In this document: piece after piece, positions 1-11,116 of the stretch
How positions within the stretch are numbered: the stretch's first letter is position 1
How the letters are laid out: each line of letters opens with the position of its first letter
Assembly (NCBI GenBank): GCA_024760905.1
Contig: CM045734.1
Location: 62,001 to 126,000, forward strand
Length of the DNA: 64,000 nucleotides
Source of the DNA: Plotosus lineatus
Lineage: Eukaryota > Chordata > Actinopteri > Siluriformes > Plotosidae
Direction: 5' to 3'
Notes under the pieces: model-generated
Databases searched by the model: none
What the model was told of the DNA's origin: nothing
Seen by the model: the letters and a program-made list of their open reading frames with translations, nothing else
Position numbers and translations under genes: made by a program

Positions 1-168
1 CATAAGTGTCAATAAAAAATAAGTTACAAAATTGTAAAAAATAAAGTTGTCAGGCTTATAACTAGTTGTTACCTAATTTTATTTTATCTAGTACTGTATC
101 CATACGTGTTTCTATCTAGTCCTTTAATACATACATTTGTTTAATGGGTTTGAACCCATGACCTGATC
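1..168 (+). repeat. Upstream module of YR-SET copy 1
   Basis: AT-rich non-coding DNA that also lies upstream of the other YR-SET copies (about 27196-27250 and 30880-30990 on plus, and the complement of about 56570-57180). Relative to copy 2 it lacks the middle part. It ends in a polypyrimidine tract and acceptor AG at 190-191. The exon expected before this intron is not in the window. Confidence 0.6.
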
Positions 169-854
169 ATGTTGTTGTCGTTCTCTTTTAGGATCCCTGA
201 GCGCAACTACGTTCACTGCTTAAGGTGCTACATGCCCCAGGACAGAATTTCGGTCCATCTGTTGAGGGGGTGTATGAAAGACAGCACACCAGAAGAAATC
301 GCAATGGAGGTGAGCAAAGCTAAGGCATCAACCAAACGATGGGTCAGGGACAGCCGGACCTGGGATTACAAGGATCTGGTGAATGACATACCCCACCGGC
401 CCGGCCGCATTGCCTTTCTGAAGGAGCTCGTACAGCGTGGCTTTTTCATTCTCAATGGGCCCCGTGAGTCAGATATGCTCCTGACTGACCCTGAGCCTGA
501 CACCACCGGTAACACCTATGCTACTGCAACCGATGCTGGTGCCGCCAGTGCCACGCATACTATTGCTGCCACCTCCAGCTCTGCTTGTGTGGACCCACAG
601 GGGTCCCAGCCCAGTGACTCTCCTTCCTCCTCGAATCAGGACGTTGGGCTCAGAGATCCTTCCTGGAAAAAGTAAGTACGTGATATTTCCAAATTGCCGG
701 CCTTTCACAAGCCAGTTAGGAGCACCGGGGGAACAGTGACAACCTTGGAGAATGGGGCTTGAACCTCTAACCTTAGTCTCAGTGATCCAGCACCTTTACC
801 AGCAGGCCACCAATGCCCCAAAGCATTTATTATAATGTAATTTTTAATCTCTGT

Positions 855-861
855 CTCTCTG

Positions 862-925
<64 letters not shown>

Positions 926-931
926 ATACTC
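855..931 (+). repeat. (CT)n/(CTGT)n microsatellite in intron A-B
   Basis: Pyrimidine-only simple repeat immediately before exon B. It extends the polypyrimidine tract of that acceptor. Copy 2 has a shorter version at 31681-31715. Confidence 0.9.
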
Positions 932-3758
932 ATTGTTTTACAGGACACTTCCCACCCCAACCACCTCTGTACGCATGAAGATGAAGGAGGCTGGTCTATA
1001 TGATAAATTCAGCGATGACACTGTGCTCCTCTTGGACTTTAAAAAGTATCTACGTGAGACCCTGGGTGTCCACAATTGCCAACAGGAGGTGATATGTCAT
1101 CATGAATGGTTTTTCGGAACCAGTCACACACGTCCTGTTATTTGGTGTGATGCTAATATTAATATTTCTTTCTCGTTATCCTTATTCAAAGGTCGACAAT
1201 GTGTCACGTTTCCTGCGGTACCTGCAGCCGACCGGGGATGAACTGAGAATGGACTTCTTAAGTAAGAGCCAACAATCACGGGAGTACCTCAGCAGCCTCC
1301 GCCGCACAGAAATGAGTGCAGCCACAGTATTAAACTATTTAAAGAATATGATCAGGTTTGTCGACTACTTGAAAAGTAGGCTGGACCTGACGATGGCAGA
1401 CAAAGACCTCCGTGACAACCTCCAGGCCTTCAAGGAATTTCTGCAGATGATGAAAAAGCCCGTCTCGAGGTCTTATTCGAAGGACGTCTGCAAAACGAGG
1501 CAAATCTTTGCCTTTTCTATGCGTTTTGTATTGCCCTTTTTCTGTTTATGACTACAATCGTAAATGTGGTTTTTTTATTCATTTATTTATTTTTTTAATG
1601 AAATCAAATCTAGATATGAACGGCTGATGGAAGGAACACGGAGTGTCAGGGACTGCCAGAAGATTCTGAGGGTGGCCAAACACGACATGCTCCTTACATT
1701 CGGGAAATTCATCACCAACCTTGAGGTCTCCGAGTCAGAGAAGACCACCTATCGCTACTACTGCGAAGCTCTCCTGGTGTTGAAACATTTTCAACGCCCC
1801 GGAGCTGTGGAAGGCATGACGGTGAGTGCATCTATTTTAATAGCCTGAGGAAATTTGTTTTTTAGCTCGTGCTATTTTATCTTGGTTTTTTTTTTTCACG
1901 TGTTGAAATGTCTTTTTGAAAAATAATTCATTCATACATTTCCCTCCACTTCCATTCTTTTCCAGACAAAAGAGTGGGTGAACAGAAAACACAAAACCGC
2001 AAGGGTGGTGATCGGCGTCAGCCAACATAAGACGGCAACTATGCAGGTGGCCACATTTGCCCTGACCCAGGAGGAGGAAGCTGTAAGTTCTTTAACAGCT
2101 AAATATGCTCACCACTTATGTCTCATTCTGAAAGCGATTTTTCAACTGCTTACACTATTTTACAGTCAAGAAATTGTCTCTTTTGTCCCCCAAGTGGTTT
2201 CAAGCATACTACGAACACATTCGTCCGGGATACCTCAGAAGCGAAACTGACAATTTTTTCATTTCTTCGACTGGGAAGCCCGTTCATAGTGTCACCAATG
2301 ACATTGTCCGGTTTCACGAAACGTGAGTACCCACATGAATCCATGTGCTGATGTATAAATGTTTTATATTACACCACTAGACTGGTAAAAATAAAATTGA
2401 ATGTAGACAGGAAAAAAAAAAAAAAAAGATTTGTTGAAGTACATGATGTATTTATGTATTTCAATCGAACATTTTATTCATTTAATTTAAATTTGACTTT
2501 CATGTCAGATTGAAATATGGAAAAGAATGCAACATGTACTGGAGGAAAACTGATTTTAGAAAGTGATGAGGAAAAAGAATTGTAAAACTTACCTTGAAAA
2601 CTTGTTCAGTAAAACTTTTTGCCACTTGTCACGTCAAAGACTTTCATGTTGACGGCCTTGAGAATGCAGACAAGTTTCAAACACAATCATATCGCTAATA
2701 ACATTTCTTGTCACTTTGTCTTCTTGCAGCTACCACGTCAAACCGGCCAACAGTCAGGAGGTGCGAAGGGCGGTGGAGACTGAGGCAGCGTTGCTCTTCA
2801 CAGAGACGCAGAAGCAGAACGTTAGCCACTATCTGGCCCATTCTACTGCTGTGGCCGAGCAGCATTACAGAATGCGGGTGGATGAATCCATTGTCCAAAC
2901 GGCTACACTGTTGGACACCCTGGGACGGTAGGTCTCCTCATTATCTCATTTCACAAGGCAACCATGCATCGCAATCATATTTTATGTATACTTACCAAGT
3001 TGTACTATTTTAACCCTTTTAACTTTCTCTAATTTTACAGCTTCTCCTCACCAAACGAGTCCTCGGACGGCGACCCCGATCAAGCCCGCAAGCATGTGGA
3101 GAGAAACTTTTCTGATTTCACCAGGAGCTTCCCAGTGACCAAACATGGCCAGCCTCCGTCCAAAAAAGGCCAGGGTGCAGGCGGGATTTAGCGAGGGCCG
3201 TGTGCATTATGACGAGTGGCGAGCTTGTCAGTATGCAGAGAGGCAGCGGTATCTGCTATGTAAGTACAGTACTCCTAAGCCCGAAACACTATAATGCGGA
3301 TAAGCATTAATAATCTCAAACTATGCAACTTATTTACTGAGGCAAACAACTGCCGTGACAAAGTTATTCTGTTCTCTTTTTCAGCACACTTCAGTGCCAG
3401 GAAGCCAGCGGTGGGGAAAGTTCACAGGTTAATGGAAAAGGAGGAGTGGATGGCCAACTGTCCGAGTGCTGAGGACATTGTGAAGATGTGGATGGCAGCC
3501 CACAAGTCCACCATCGAGACGGACCCGGATATCATTCGGTGTGTGTCTCACCAGAAATGGACAGGACTGGTGATCAAGGATTCTAAAAGGGGGCTGGGTA
3601 AGAAACCTTTAATTTTTCTTTTCAGTTTCTGCACCCTGCTCTGAATGTCAAAGTGGAGAAAGATTCAAACTTTGCCCAATTGTAACGATCAACTTTTGAG
3701 TGTTTTTTTTTTTTTTTTTTACACTCAAACTGAAAATGTCATGTTCTTTTGTTTCCAG

Positions 3759-4171
3759 GTGTAGTCGCAGCCAAGCCATTTTCTAAAGGCGACATCGTGT
3801 GTGATTACCACGGAAAGGTGATCACCGCTGCTGAGGGTCGTGCGAAAATGAATGACCCCAACATCCAGCCGGCCTACCTTTTTTTCTTTAAATCTGGGCT
3901 GAAGGATCTCTGCGTCGATGCCGACTCTTCCTCGTGCAAGTGTCACCCAGGTAAAGACACATTTGGACGGAGGATCAACCATTCCTCGAAAAGAGCTAAT
4001 TTAAGGCCACTGCACTGCGTGCTCAAAGACAGCGGTGAGAACAAGGATGTGATCTTGTTCAGAGCCATAAAAGACATTCCTGCAGACGGTGAACTGCTTT
4101 TTGACTATGGGGTCAATAGAAGGACATTTAAGGGAGAAGGACTTGACTTGGAGGGCTTGACAGCTCGCTGA
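3759..4171 (+). CDS. SET-domain terminal exon of copy 1
   Basis: This exon encodes the S-adenosylmethionine/lysine-binding half of a SET domain. It has [11 protein letters not shown] and DYHGK at the start, the conserved INHS near residue 72, and ELLFDYG near residue 116. This order and spacing match KMT5A (H4K20 monomethyltransferase), but the C-terminal helix of KMT5A is replaced by a short basic/acidic tail. The exon itself is open and keeps the catalytic-pocket Asn-His. Sequence similarity to copy 4 continues about 40 bp past the stop, to about 4213, where the retrovirus begins. Confidence 0.82.
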
Positions 4172-4213
4172 AAGAGAGAAATGGTTGAGAGACTGATTGC
4201 ATCCATTGTGGAC

Positions 4214-5380
4214 ACACATCCAGTGTGTGCTTTGGTTTATGGAGCTCCGGATAGATAGTAAAGCTAATGGTAAGGCATCTAGCCATGTCATTTTGGTCTG
4301 TGCACAGATTTTAGCCAATTTGTCCTTGATGGTTCTATTCATTCTCTCGACCTTACCTTGTGACTGTGGGTGGTATACGGAGCCAAATTTGTGGGTCAGC
4401 CCCAACATGGTTTCCACCTGTTGGAGGTCTTTATTTTTAAAATGAGTCCCATTGTCTGATCTTACCTTTTCAGGAAACCCGTGTCGAGGGATGTAGTGGT
4501 TAACCAGACATTTCACCACGGAGGCGCTGTCCTCCTTTCTGGTGGGCCATGCTTCGGGCCACCCCGAGTAGCTATCTACGCAAACCAGTAAGTATTGATA
4601 CCCCTTAACCATGATGTTCATGTCAGTATAATCGAGGATTATCTCTTTCCTGGCCGTTAGCAATGGAAAACGCGTCCGAGGCGGTTTCACCGTTGGTCTG
4701 GGGTTATATTGAGTGCACACTTCACATGTTTGTACAAAATGTTTAATCATATCCTTCAAAAATGGATGCCACCAATTATTCAGATTCTTCATCATCAGCA
4801 CTGTCCCCACATGCCCCACACTATGCGCCTCTGTGAATGTACTGGTTCTAAGACCCGGTGGCAGAATCACCCTGCCAGCCGGTCCTCTCCAAAGACCTTC
4901 CGTGCATGTACACCCCCTTGCTTTCCAGAGCGTTTTTTCTTGTGGTGACGCGAGATCTTTTTCATGAATCAGTACTTGTGTGTGTCTGTCTCTTACCGCC
5001 TCTTGTTCCGCGCATATTGTGTACATAGTGGATGTGTAGCCCGCGGCCTGTTTTGCAGCTGCGTCTGCTGCGTCATTTCCCGCCTTGGTGAGTGAGTATG
5101 TTTTCTCGTGTCCCTTGCACTTGATTACTGCCACCTTGCTGGGAAGCAGCAGACTATCCGCGAGTTGCTTCATGTCTTCCTCGTGTTTGATCGGTTTATT
5201 TGACACGGTTAGGAAGCCGGCTCTAAGCCATTGTCCTAGTTCGATGTGTACTGCGTTTGCGGCGTATGCTGAGTCGGTAAAAACGTTAACTTCTTGTCCT
5301 TTGCCTAGTCGGAGCGCTGCTACCACTCCTAATATTTCCGCTCTCTGAGCTGACTGTTGCCCTACCAGTCTCTTAGTCCA
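4214..5380 (-). pseudogene. pol: ERV RNase H C-terminal part and integrase (truncated)
   Basis: The minus-strand frame opens in RNase H (TDSAYAANAVH). It runs through the HHCC zinc-binding region (H..H, then C..C in TCEVC) and the catalytic core. All three acidic residues can be seen: Asp in LDYTDM, Asp in RSDNGTHF and Glu in GKVERMN, with Asp-to-Glu spacing close to the usual 35. The open frame then reads into antisense YR-SET exon J, so everything past about 4214 is foreign. The C-terminal DNA-binding domain is missing. A frameshift near 5370-5380 separates it from the upstream RT frame. Confidence 0.85.
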
Positions 5381-7800
5381 TATTTATCGTGTCTGTAACA
5401 ACACCCGTCCGTATATAGGTTCCTAGCGTCCGGTATGGGGTCTGAGTACAGTCCTTCCCTGACCATGGTCATCTGAGTCACTTTCTCTGCGCATTCATGC
5501 GGCTCCCCTAACCCCATCTGGTCCGCCATGTTGACGCCCTCGTGTGTGAAGTGTAAATTTGGAGCTTCTAGCACCCTGCATATTCTTCTTTGTCTGAGTG
5601 GTGTTAGTGTGAAGGTCTGTGAGTTCACGTACGCCACAACACTATGTGTGATCAGCACATGTAAGGGGTGGTTCATGACGATGTGTGCCGTTTTTTGAAT
5701 AAGTTTTGTGACTCCGGCCGCATGCTGTGTACAAATTGGGTGTCTTTTCTCGGTCTTATCCAGCATGACGCTGAGGTACATTAATACTCGTCTATCTCCC
5801 CCTTTTTTCTGGAACAGCACCCCATTAACGCATGTGGCTGTTCCAGAAACATCAAGGTAAAAGGGTTGTGAGAAATCTGGGATAGCCAAATCAGCCGCTG
5901 AGGCCAACTCCTGTTTGAGGAGAATGAATGATTCCTCCGCGTCTGCTGTCCAATTGAGCGTGGCTGAGAGGTTACGCATACCGTGTTCCTTCACTAAGTT
6001 CTGCAGTGGTGAGGTTAAACCTGTATAGTTAGGGACGTAGTGACGGCTATACCCTGTGAGGCCTAGAAAGGATAGCATGTCCTTAACTAGCCGTGGTTTG
6101 GGGTGATGCAAAATGGCCGATTTATGGTGTGATGTGAGGCCTGACCCCTTCTGGGAGATTTGGCGCCCTAAAAAGGAAACTTGCTTACGGCAGACCTGTA
6201 ATTTGTTCTTACTGACCTTAAACCCCGCCCGAGCTAGATGTTTGAGAATTAGCGTCGTGCCCAGCAGACAGAGGTCAGCCGTGGGCGTCGCCAGCAGTAA
6301 ATAGACATACTGGACCAAAGTGACTCCTTCTGGGATAGTGCACGTCTCTAAGACATGTTTCAAAACCTGATTGAAAATACCTAGTGACAGTGCGAACCCC
6401 TGCGGAAGTCGAGTGTATCGGAGCTGAGTACCTCGGAAAGTGAAAGAGAAAATGTCCCTGCAGTGTTCTGTCAGTGGGAGACAAAAGAAAGCATTAGCCA
6501 AATCAATGCAAGTGAACCAGCGATGTGCCGGGTCGAGACAGGTCAGAGCAACATATGGATTAGGTACCGGAACCGTGGCCGTTAGGAGGGCGGCGTTGAT
6601 GGCCCTCAAATCGTGCGCCATGCGATACTTTCCCGTCCCCTTCTTTTCTACAGGGAGTATAGGTGTGTTCCAATCAGAGGACGAAGGTTCCAATACCCCC
6701 TTTTCTAATAAACCTGCTACCGTGTCCGCAATCCCTGCCTCAGCTAGTGGTTTATGCAGGTATTGTCTGATCCAAATTGGCTCTGTCGAGGCCAGTTCAA
6801 ATGTAACGGGTTCACATTGTACTAGCCCGACGTCAGTAGGGCCTTGTGCCCACAATGTGTCTGGAAGTTCGTCCAATAGTGCCGCCGCCTCTGGATGGTC
6901 AGTTTTTTCCCTGCCATGATGCCTAGATATGTGTGCGTGTTCTAAGATCGCCGTGTCTGAGGCGGTCATCTCGATGCAATACATATTTATGATGGGCGAA
7001 AAGGTGACATGTTGCCATTGCGTGGGTGTCCAATCAGTGTGGGTTTTGGCCCTTTTAACAATGGTGCCCAATTCTTTAGCCTGATGCGCTGGATGCAATG
7101 CCAGTGAGACATGTGGTGCAGCCTCGTCTGACATTTCATACCAGGCCATTTGTTCGAATGTTAGATCTACCCCTGCCGCCACCCCCTTGGGAGACACATA
7201 AATATTGCGTGTAATTATCTGCCATTCTGTCCCCTCAATTTGGGCGGGAGGCGAGACATAGGGATGGATCTGAGAGACCCAGGGTTTCCACTGGAGAAAG
7301 GTGGAGAGAACCCCCTGGTGTGCCTGTGTTTCTGGTTGTAGTACACCCCAGTAGATGTCAGCATGTGGTTCAACGAGAGGCTGCATTATGTACTGTCCTG
7401 TGACCGTATAGGGCGAGTGGCCGCATGACAACTTGGTGCCGTCTGGAAACGTGACAGTCAGTCCATCTGGGTCGCACATGATGGTAACTCCTAGGGAAAC
7501 CAGCAGGTCTCTCCCTAGTAAGTTGGTTGGTGTGTTAGGGGAATATACATACGAATGCAACAGTCTTTGGAGGCCGATACAAGTGTCCAAAGGTACGGTT
7601 GTAGGCAGCGTGGTTGATACCCCAGAGAAACCCATTACAGTAATCGAGTGCTGTGTTAAACAATGTCTCTTGGGCATGGTGCAAATGGAGGACAAAGTGG
7701 CGCCTGTGTCCACCAAAAAAGTCATTGATCTGTTTTCAACTGTGACCGACAATACAGGCTCTGCCGTCACCTGCTCGTCGGGGTGTCTCTGTGGGGTGTG
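5362..7800 (-). pseudogene. pro-pol: ERV protease and reverse transcriptase, catalytically broken
   Basis: Open frame of about 800 codons. Near its start is the aspartic-protease motif LVDTGAT. RT palm and fingers motifs follow (LDPAHRWFTCIDLANAFF, LPQGFA), then the connection domain and the start of RNase H (LYTDGC). The RT catalytic box should contain two adjacent aspartates. At about 6303-6317 it reads QYVYLLLA instead, with one codon lost and the other aspartate replaced, so polymerase activity should be absent. The frame is continuous with the gag zinc-knuckle frame across a single TGA (7801-7803), as in retroviruses that make Gag-Pol by stop readthrough. It ends with a stop just inside RNase H. 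Confidence 0.85.
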
Positions 7801-7803
7801 TCA
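7801..7803 (-). promoter_or_regulatory. Gag terminator in frame with pol (possible readthrough stop)
   Basis: A TGA in the context CAA TGA CAC lies between the zinc-knuckle region and protease, with both sides in the same frame. Readthrough at this position is how gammaretroviruses make Gag-Pol. That it works here is inferred. No pseudoknot was verified. Confidence 0.45.
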
Positions 7804-10002
7804 TTGTTGGTGGTCGTAGTCTCCCCACATGGGAAACTGAGTGGGTTGACCAGCTGGCGGCGGGAGTTGTGGTGTCGAGCTTCCTGTTCCTCGGCCTCTC
7901 CCTCGTTGGCCGTAATCCCCTCTTTGTACGCGGGCCGGACAATCCCGGGCCCAGTGGTTTGGATCACCACAGACAAAGCAACTCTGGTTGTTCCCATACC
8001 CTCCCCCCCCCAGGTACTCCCCTGTAACCTCTCCTCTGCATGCCCCTGCCTCTGCCTCTGTACTGCGGTTGGTGTGGAGGATATGTTGTGTGTTGTGGTG
8101 GTTGCTGCGGTTGGGGTGGCTCCCAAGCAGGGACGGGGGACGGATCTAAAGCTTCAGCTATCATTTGTTTATGTTGTTTGCGAGGTTTCTGTTTTTTGTC
8201 ATTTGCTTCTTGCCTAGTTTTGTTTAATTGGAGTTTTAGGAGCTGTGACTGCAGCTCTTTTATTTCTGATTCATCGCTGTGGTTCTTGTCCTGCGCCTGG
8301 GTCAGGTGGTGCACCAAATGTTTGTCCCAGACATGGGAGTCTGCTCCAGCCATGTCCGGGTTGTTTATCATTAGATTTTTCACCGCCTCGGGCACCCCAT
8401 TAAGTACGGCCTGGCGGAACCATTCCATCTGTATGCCCTGATTGCCTGGGTGGCAACCCGTCAATTTAATCCACGTCTCCGTGGATTGGGTTACGTACTC
8501 TCTCGGGTTCTGATCGGGGTTCCACTTTAGTTTTGGCATGACCGTAGACCGGGGCAGTGGGAATTTAATCCTCACTGCCTGACCTATCTCGGTGCTGTGC
8601 GCGGTGAATGGTGTGTTGTCGGGAACTATTGTGGTGTTTGCGTCTACCTCGATGTCTCTAAAATCGGTGGGGGCCATGCACCGTGCTCCTATGGCCCTGA
8701 AATCTCCGATCGCTAAAGTGTGTCCGGCTGTAAGTGTGTCCAATTTGGCCAGCCACATATTCCCGCCGTCTACTACCGGCGGCAGTTTGTCCACTATGGC
8801 CTGTATGTCTCCCACCCCAAAAGGTTTGTACCTCGGCCTCATGCCCGGTATGGTGGTCAAGGGAAACTGTGTGGTGTGTTCCGACCCTGTCAGGTGTTTT
8901 TTCTGTCTGAGTCGCTCGGACCGTCGAGGTACCGACTTTTGTGCTAGTATTCCTTCCACCTTTCTGACCAAATCCAACGAAAGGTTTGCTGTCCTAATTA
9001 AGTCCTTTTCCAACATGTCTGCATACTCTTCTAAGTTGCCCTCCGGCTCGTTCAACTCTGTCTGACCCTCGTCACTATTTTCCTCCTCTACTTCTTTGTC
9101 GCTCTCCCATACCCCACTTATCTTTAATGTCGCCTTCCCAGGGGCATAAACCTTATGTTTGGGTCTGGGATTTGGTCTGGGATTTGGCAGTCCCCGGGAA
9201 TTCATCCCTGACGTTACTGTCAGTCTCGCTACCTGCCAACCTTCCCTCATGATGTCCTCCGTCACCACCTACCTGTCTCTTTATTTCAGCTCTAACTTGA
9301 CGCGCGGGGAATGGTTCAGGCTCGTTGTGTGGTGTATCCATGACTGTTCCCCCCCCCCTCTCGGTGGACGGTCGATGTGTGCGCATGATCGGGGGTGGCT
9401 GTGTCTGCAATCGGCGGGGATGGTGCGTGCAGGCGCTCACAATTCTCGCCACCCTCAGTTCGTAGAGACCCTGAGGTGATATACAGAGTGGGATATACAC
9501 TGTTAACGCTGGGTGTCGGGGGTGCGTATGGTGGGGGGTGCGTAGGTTCAGTGTCAGGTGCTGTTACCGCTCCTATGACTTTCGGGGTCGTCTCCTTCAA
9601 CTGGGAATGGTGAAGATGCGTGACACTCTGCCAGCAGACCGCGAGATCCGTCCACCCCTGTTGGGCGTTCTCCATTTCCTCCACCTTCTTTTTCAGCTTA
9701 GATCTAGACATTAGATTCGCCTTCTCTCCCTGCTCTCTCACTTCTCTGACTTTTTCTGAATATTCTCTAACCTTTTCCCATCACCAAGATCCCAAGTGGC
9801 CACTGTCCCCCAACTGTTTGTTTTTAGATGTCACCAGCTCATGCAGCTTTCGTCTGGCTTCATCTACAACTTTATTTTTCTGTTTCAGTGTGCTCTTCAG
9901 CTCCACTGATTTCAATGTGTTCTCAATCTGTGCACATAATGGCTTCAGGGGTTCATCACCTAGCCCCCATTCCTTCATTTCTTTGTCAAACTCACCCTCC
10001 AT
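7804..10002 (-). pseudogene. gag: ERV gag, several frame breaks
   Basis: It starts at an ATG whose complement is 10000-10002. A charged coiled-coil-like matrix region is interrupted by an in-frame TGA (about 9781-9783). A Pro-rich linker and a frame change in C-rich tracts (9349-9360) follow. Next comes a long capsid-like frame (9268-7964) with a C-terminal Gln/Lys-rich helix and RGRG repeats. A CCHC zinc knuckle (CFVCGDPNHWARDC, 7941-7980) lies one frame over from the capsid, because of the C-run at about 7987-7997. The knuckle is in frame with pro-pol. The second copy (63555-63960) lacks the 9781 stop. Confidence 0.75.
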
Positions 10003-10429
10003 TTGTCTTAACTCAGAGGCCAGAGAGCGCGGGTACCCCCGTTCACTCTCCCGGATTGGGACTGTTTAGACGTTCACAGCCAGTCAGTCCGTCAGCGCTA
10101 GGCTGCGCGAATGACCCAATTAACCACGGCAGGCGGCTTGTGTTGTCACCGTTAGGTTTCCACCGCACAGACAGATTATGTTAACACCGCTAGGTTTCCT
10201 CTGTCTGTTTCTCTGCCCAGTTAAGACACTGTCAAACATCAGCGTCCCTCTCGACACCTCTGAGTTTTATTCTTCCCACTTCCCACTGTCCCTCACACAC
10301 AACACACGTTGCAACACAATACATACATGAAATAGAAAACAATACGATTAACGTCACACACGTTGCAATACAACACATAAATGAAATAGAAAACAATACG
10401 ATTAATATTACACTCTATTAGTCTCTTTA

Positions 10430-10610
10430 ATGCTTCCAACACCTCAGCGTATTGGGGGCCTTTCACCCAATTATTAATGCTTCCAACACCTCAGCGTGTT
10501 GGGGGCCTTTCACCCAATTATTAATGCTTCCAACACCTCAGCGTGTTGGGGGCCTTTCACCCACATCGACGCATGCTTTCAACGGCTAATCCGTTGAGGG
10601 CCTTTCACCC
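10430..10610 (-). repeat. ERV leader hairpin array (four units of about 47 bp)
   Basis: Read on the minus strand, each unit is GGGTGAAAGGCC followed by a 6-7 bp perfect or wobble stem, a 5-6 nt loop and AAGCAT. Stems differ between units (CAACGG/CCGTTG; CCAACAC/GTGTTGG twice; CCAATAC/GTGTTGG with one U-G pair) while the pairing is kept. The plus-strand ERV copy has the same array at 63003-63181. Confidence 0.85.
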
Positions 10611-10901
10611 GACTACAACGTGCAGTTTTTATATCACTCACGTGGTACTTTGGGGAGCCTCAATCCCCGGGACTCCAACCCAGCCTTTACCACGGCCCCT
10701 CGTCAGAAACCGGGAGGGTACGCCACCATGAAGGCGCGTCTATGTTTACACTTAAATCTCTTATCTCTCTTAATTTACCTTAAATCTTAAAATTAGGTTC
10801 TCATACAACTTTTTTTTATCATTTTCCTTCAAACGTCCAGAGAGGACATAGTTTTTAGTTTAGTCAATATGCAGAGTTTGATTTAAACAGGTTCTGCTTA
10901 C

Positions 10902-10907
10902 CTTTTA
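10902..10907 (-). promoter_or_regulatory. ERV leader splice donor
   Basis: Minus-strand AAAAG|GTAAGC lies about 95 nt 3' of the primer site. The same GTAAGC is kept in the other copy at about 62705. This is the usual place for the major retroviral 5' splice donor. Confidence 0.5.
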
Positions 10908-10990
10908 GTGGTTGCCGGCCTGTGTCCTTCTCCTTGGTTCACGAGGAAAAAATTTGGGTCAAATTTCCTCAACTCTCGTTCTTCTACCAC

Positions 10991-11008
10991 ATCCCGGACG
11001 AGCCCCCA
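10991..11008 (-). other. ERV primer-binding site, tRNA-Pro type
   Basis: The minus strand reads TGGGGGCTCGTCCGGGAT, an 18-nt exact match to the classical proline-tRNA primer site of gammaretroviruses. It lies four bases after the LTR terminal CA. Confidence 0.92.
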
Positions 11009-11012
11009 AAAC

Positions 11013-11116
11013 TGTTGAGTCCGTTGAATGTGGAAAGAAGACGATTGGAGACTGGTTTTGAGTTGAATATGAGAAGTCTCCAGTCGTCTTCTTCCACATT
11101 CAACGGATCCTAACAT
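11013..11116. repeat. Palindromic ERV LTR scar
   Basis: About 60 bp of the LTR 3' end in minus orientation (11013-11075) abuts about 40 bp of the same LTR 3' end in plus orientation (11076-11116, ending in TAACA). The result is a long imperfect palindrome centred near 11073. No U3, TATA box or poly(A) signal is left. Confidence 0.8.

Larger units (their letters stand above)
192..4171 (+). pseudogene. YR-SET fusion gene, copy 1 (tyrosine recombinase plus SET methyltransferase), frameshifted
   Basis: Ten exons can be placed from splice signals and agreement with copy 4: A 192-671, B 944-1088, C 1192-1499, D 1614-1821, E 1966-2082, F 2195-2322, G 2730-2927, H 3041-3259, I 3385-3597, J 3759-4171 (TGA). 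Exon A has a C2HC-type finger (CLRC...HLLRGC) and a Thr/Ala/Ser-rich linker. Exon C looks like a recombinase core-binding domain. Exons D-G carry tyrosine-recombinase signatures: box I Arg in FQRPGAVEG, a Lys in SQHKT, Arg in SQEVRR, His in YLAHS and the candidate nucleophile Tyr in EQHYR. Exons I-J are a SET domain with [20 protein letters not shown] and ELLFDYG, closest in pattern to KMT5A. The exon C donor is GC. Six A's near 3162-3167, against five in copy 4, put the end of exon H out of frame. An inactive copy is likely; function is inferred only. Confidence 0.8.
4214..11013 (-). mobile_element. Endogenous retrovirus, minus-strand copy, 3'-truncated
   Basis: In minus orientation the order is LTR remnant (right end), proline primer-binding site, about 1 kb leader with tandem hairpins, gag, protease, reverse transcriptase, RNase H and integrase. 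The element then stops abruptly inside integrase at about 4214, joined to the 3' flank of YR-SET copy 1. There is no env and no 3' LTR. The protease DTGA, the RNase H/integrase layout, gag and pol sharing one frame across a stop, and the tRNA-Pro site all suggest a gamma/epsilon-like class I retrovirus. It is damaged by frameshifts in gag and between RT and RNase H, a gag stop, and loss of the RT catalytic aspartates. Confidence 0.85.

Noticed and set aside
4001..4213. C-terminal extension of the ERV integrase
   Set aside because: This part of the open frame is the antisense of YR-SET exon J. Homology to retroviral integrase stops at about 4214.
10430..10610. CRISPR-like array of regularly spaced repeats
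   Set aside because: Only four units, spacers are AT-rich linkers of about 8 bp, no cas genes, eukaryotic context, and the repeat is part of a retroviral leader present in two copies.
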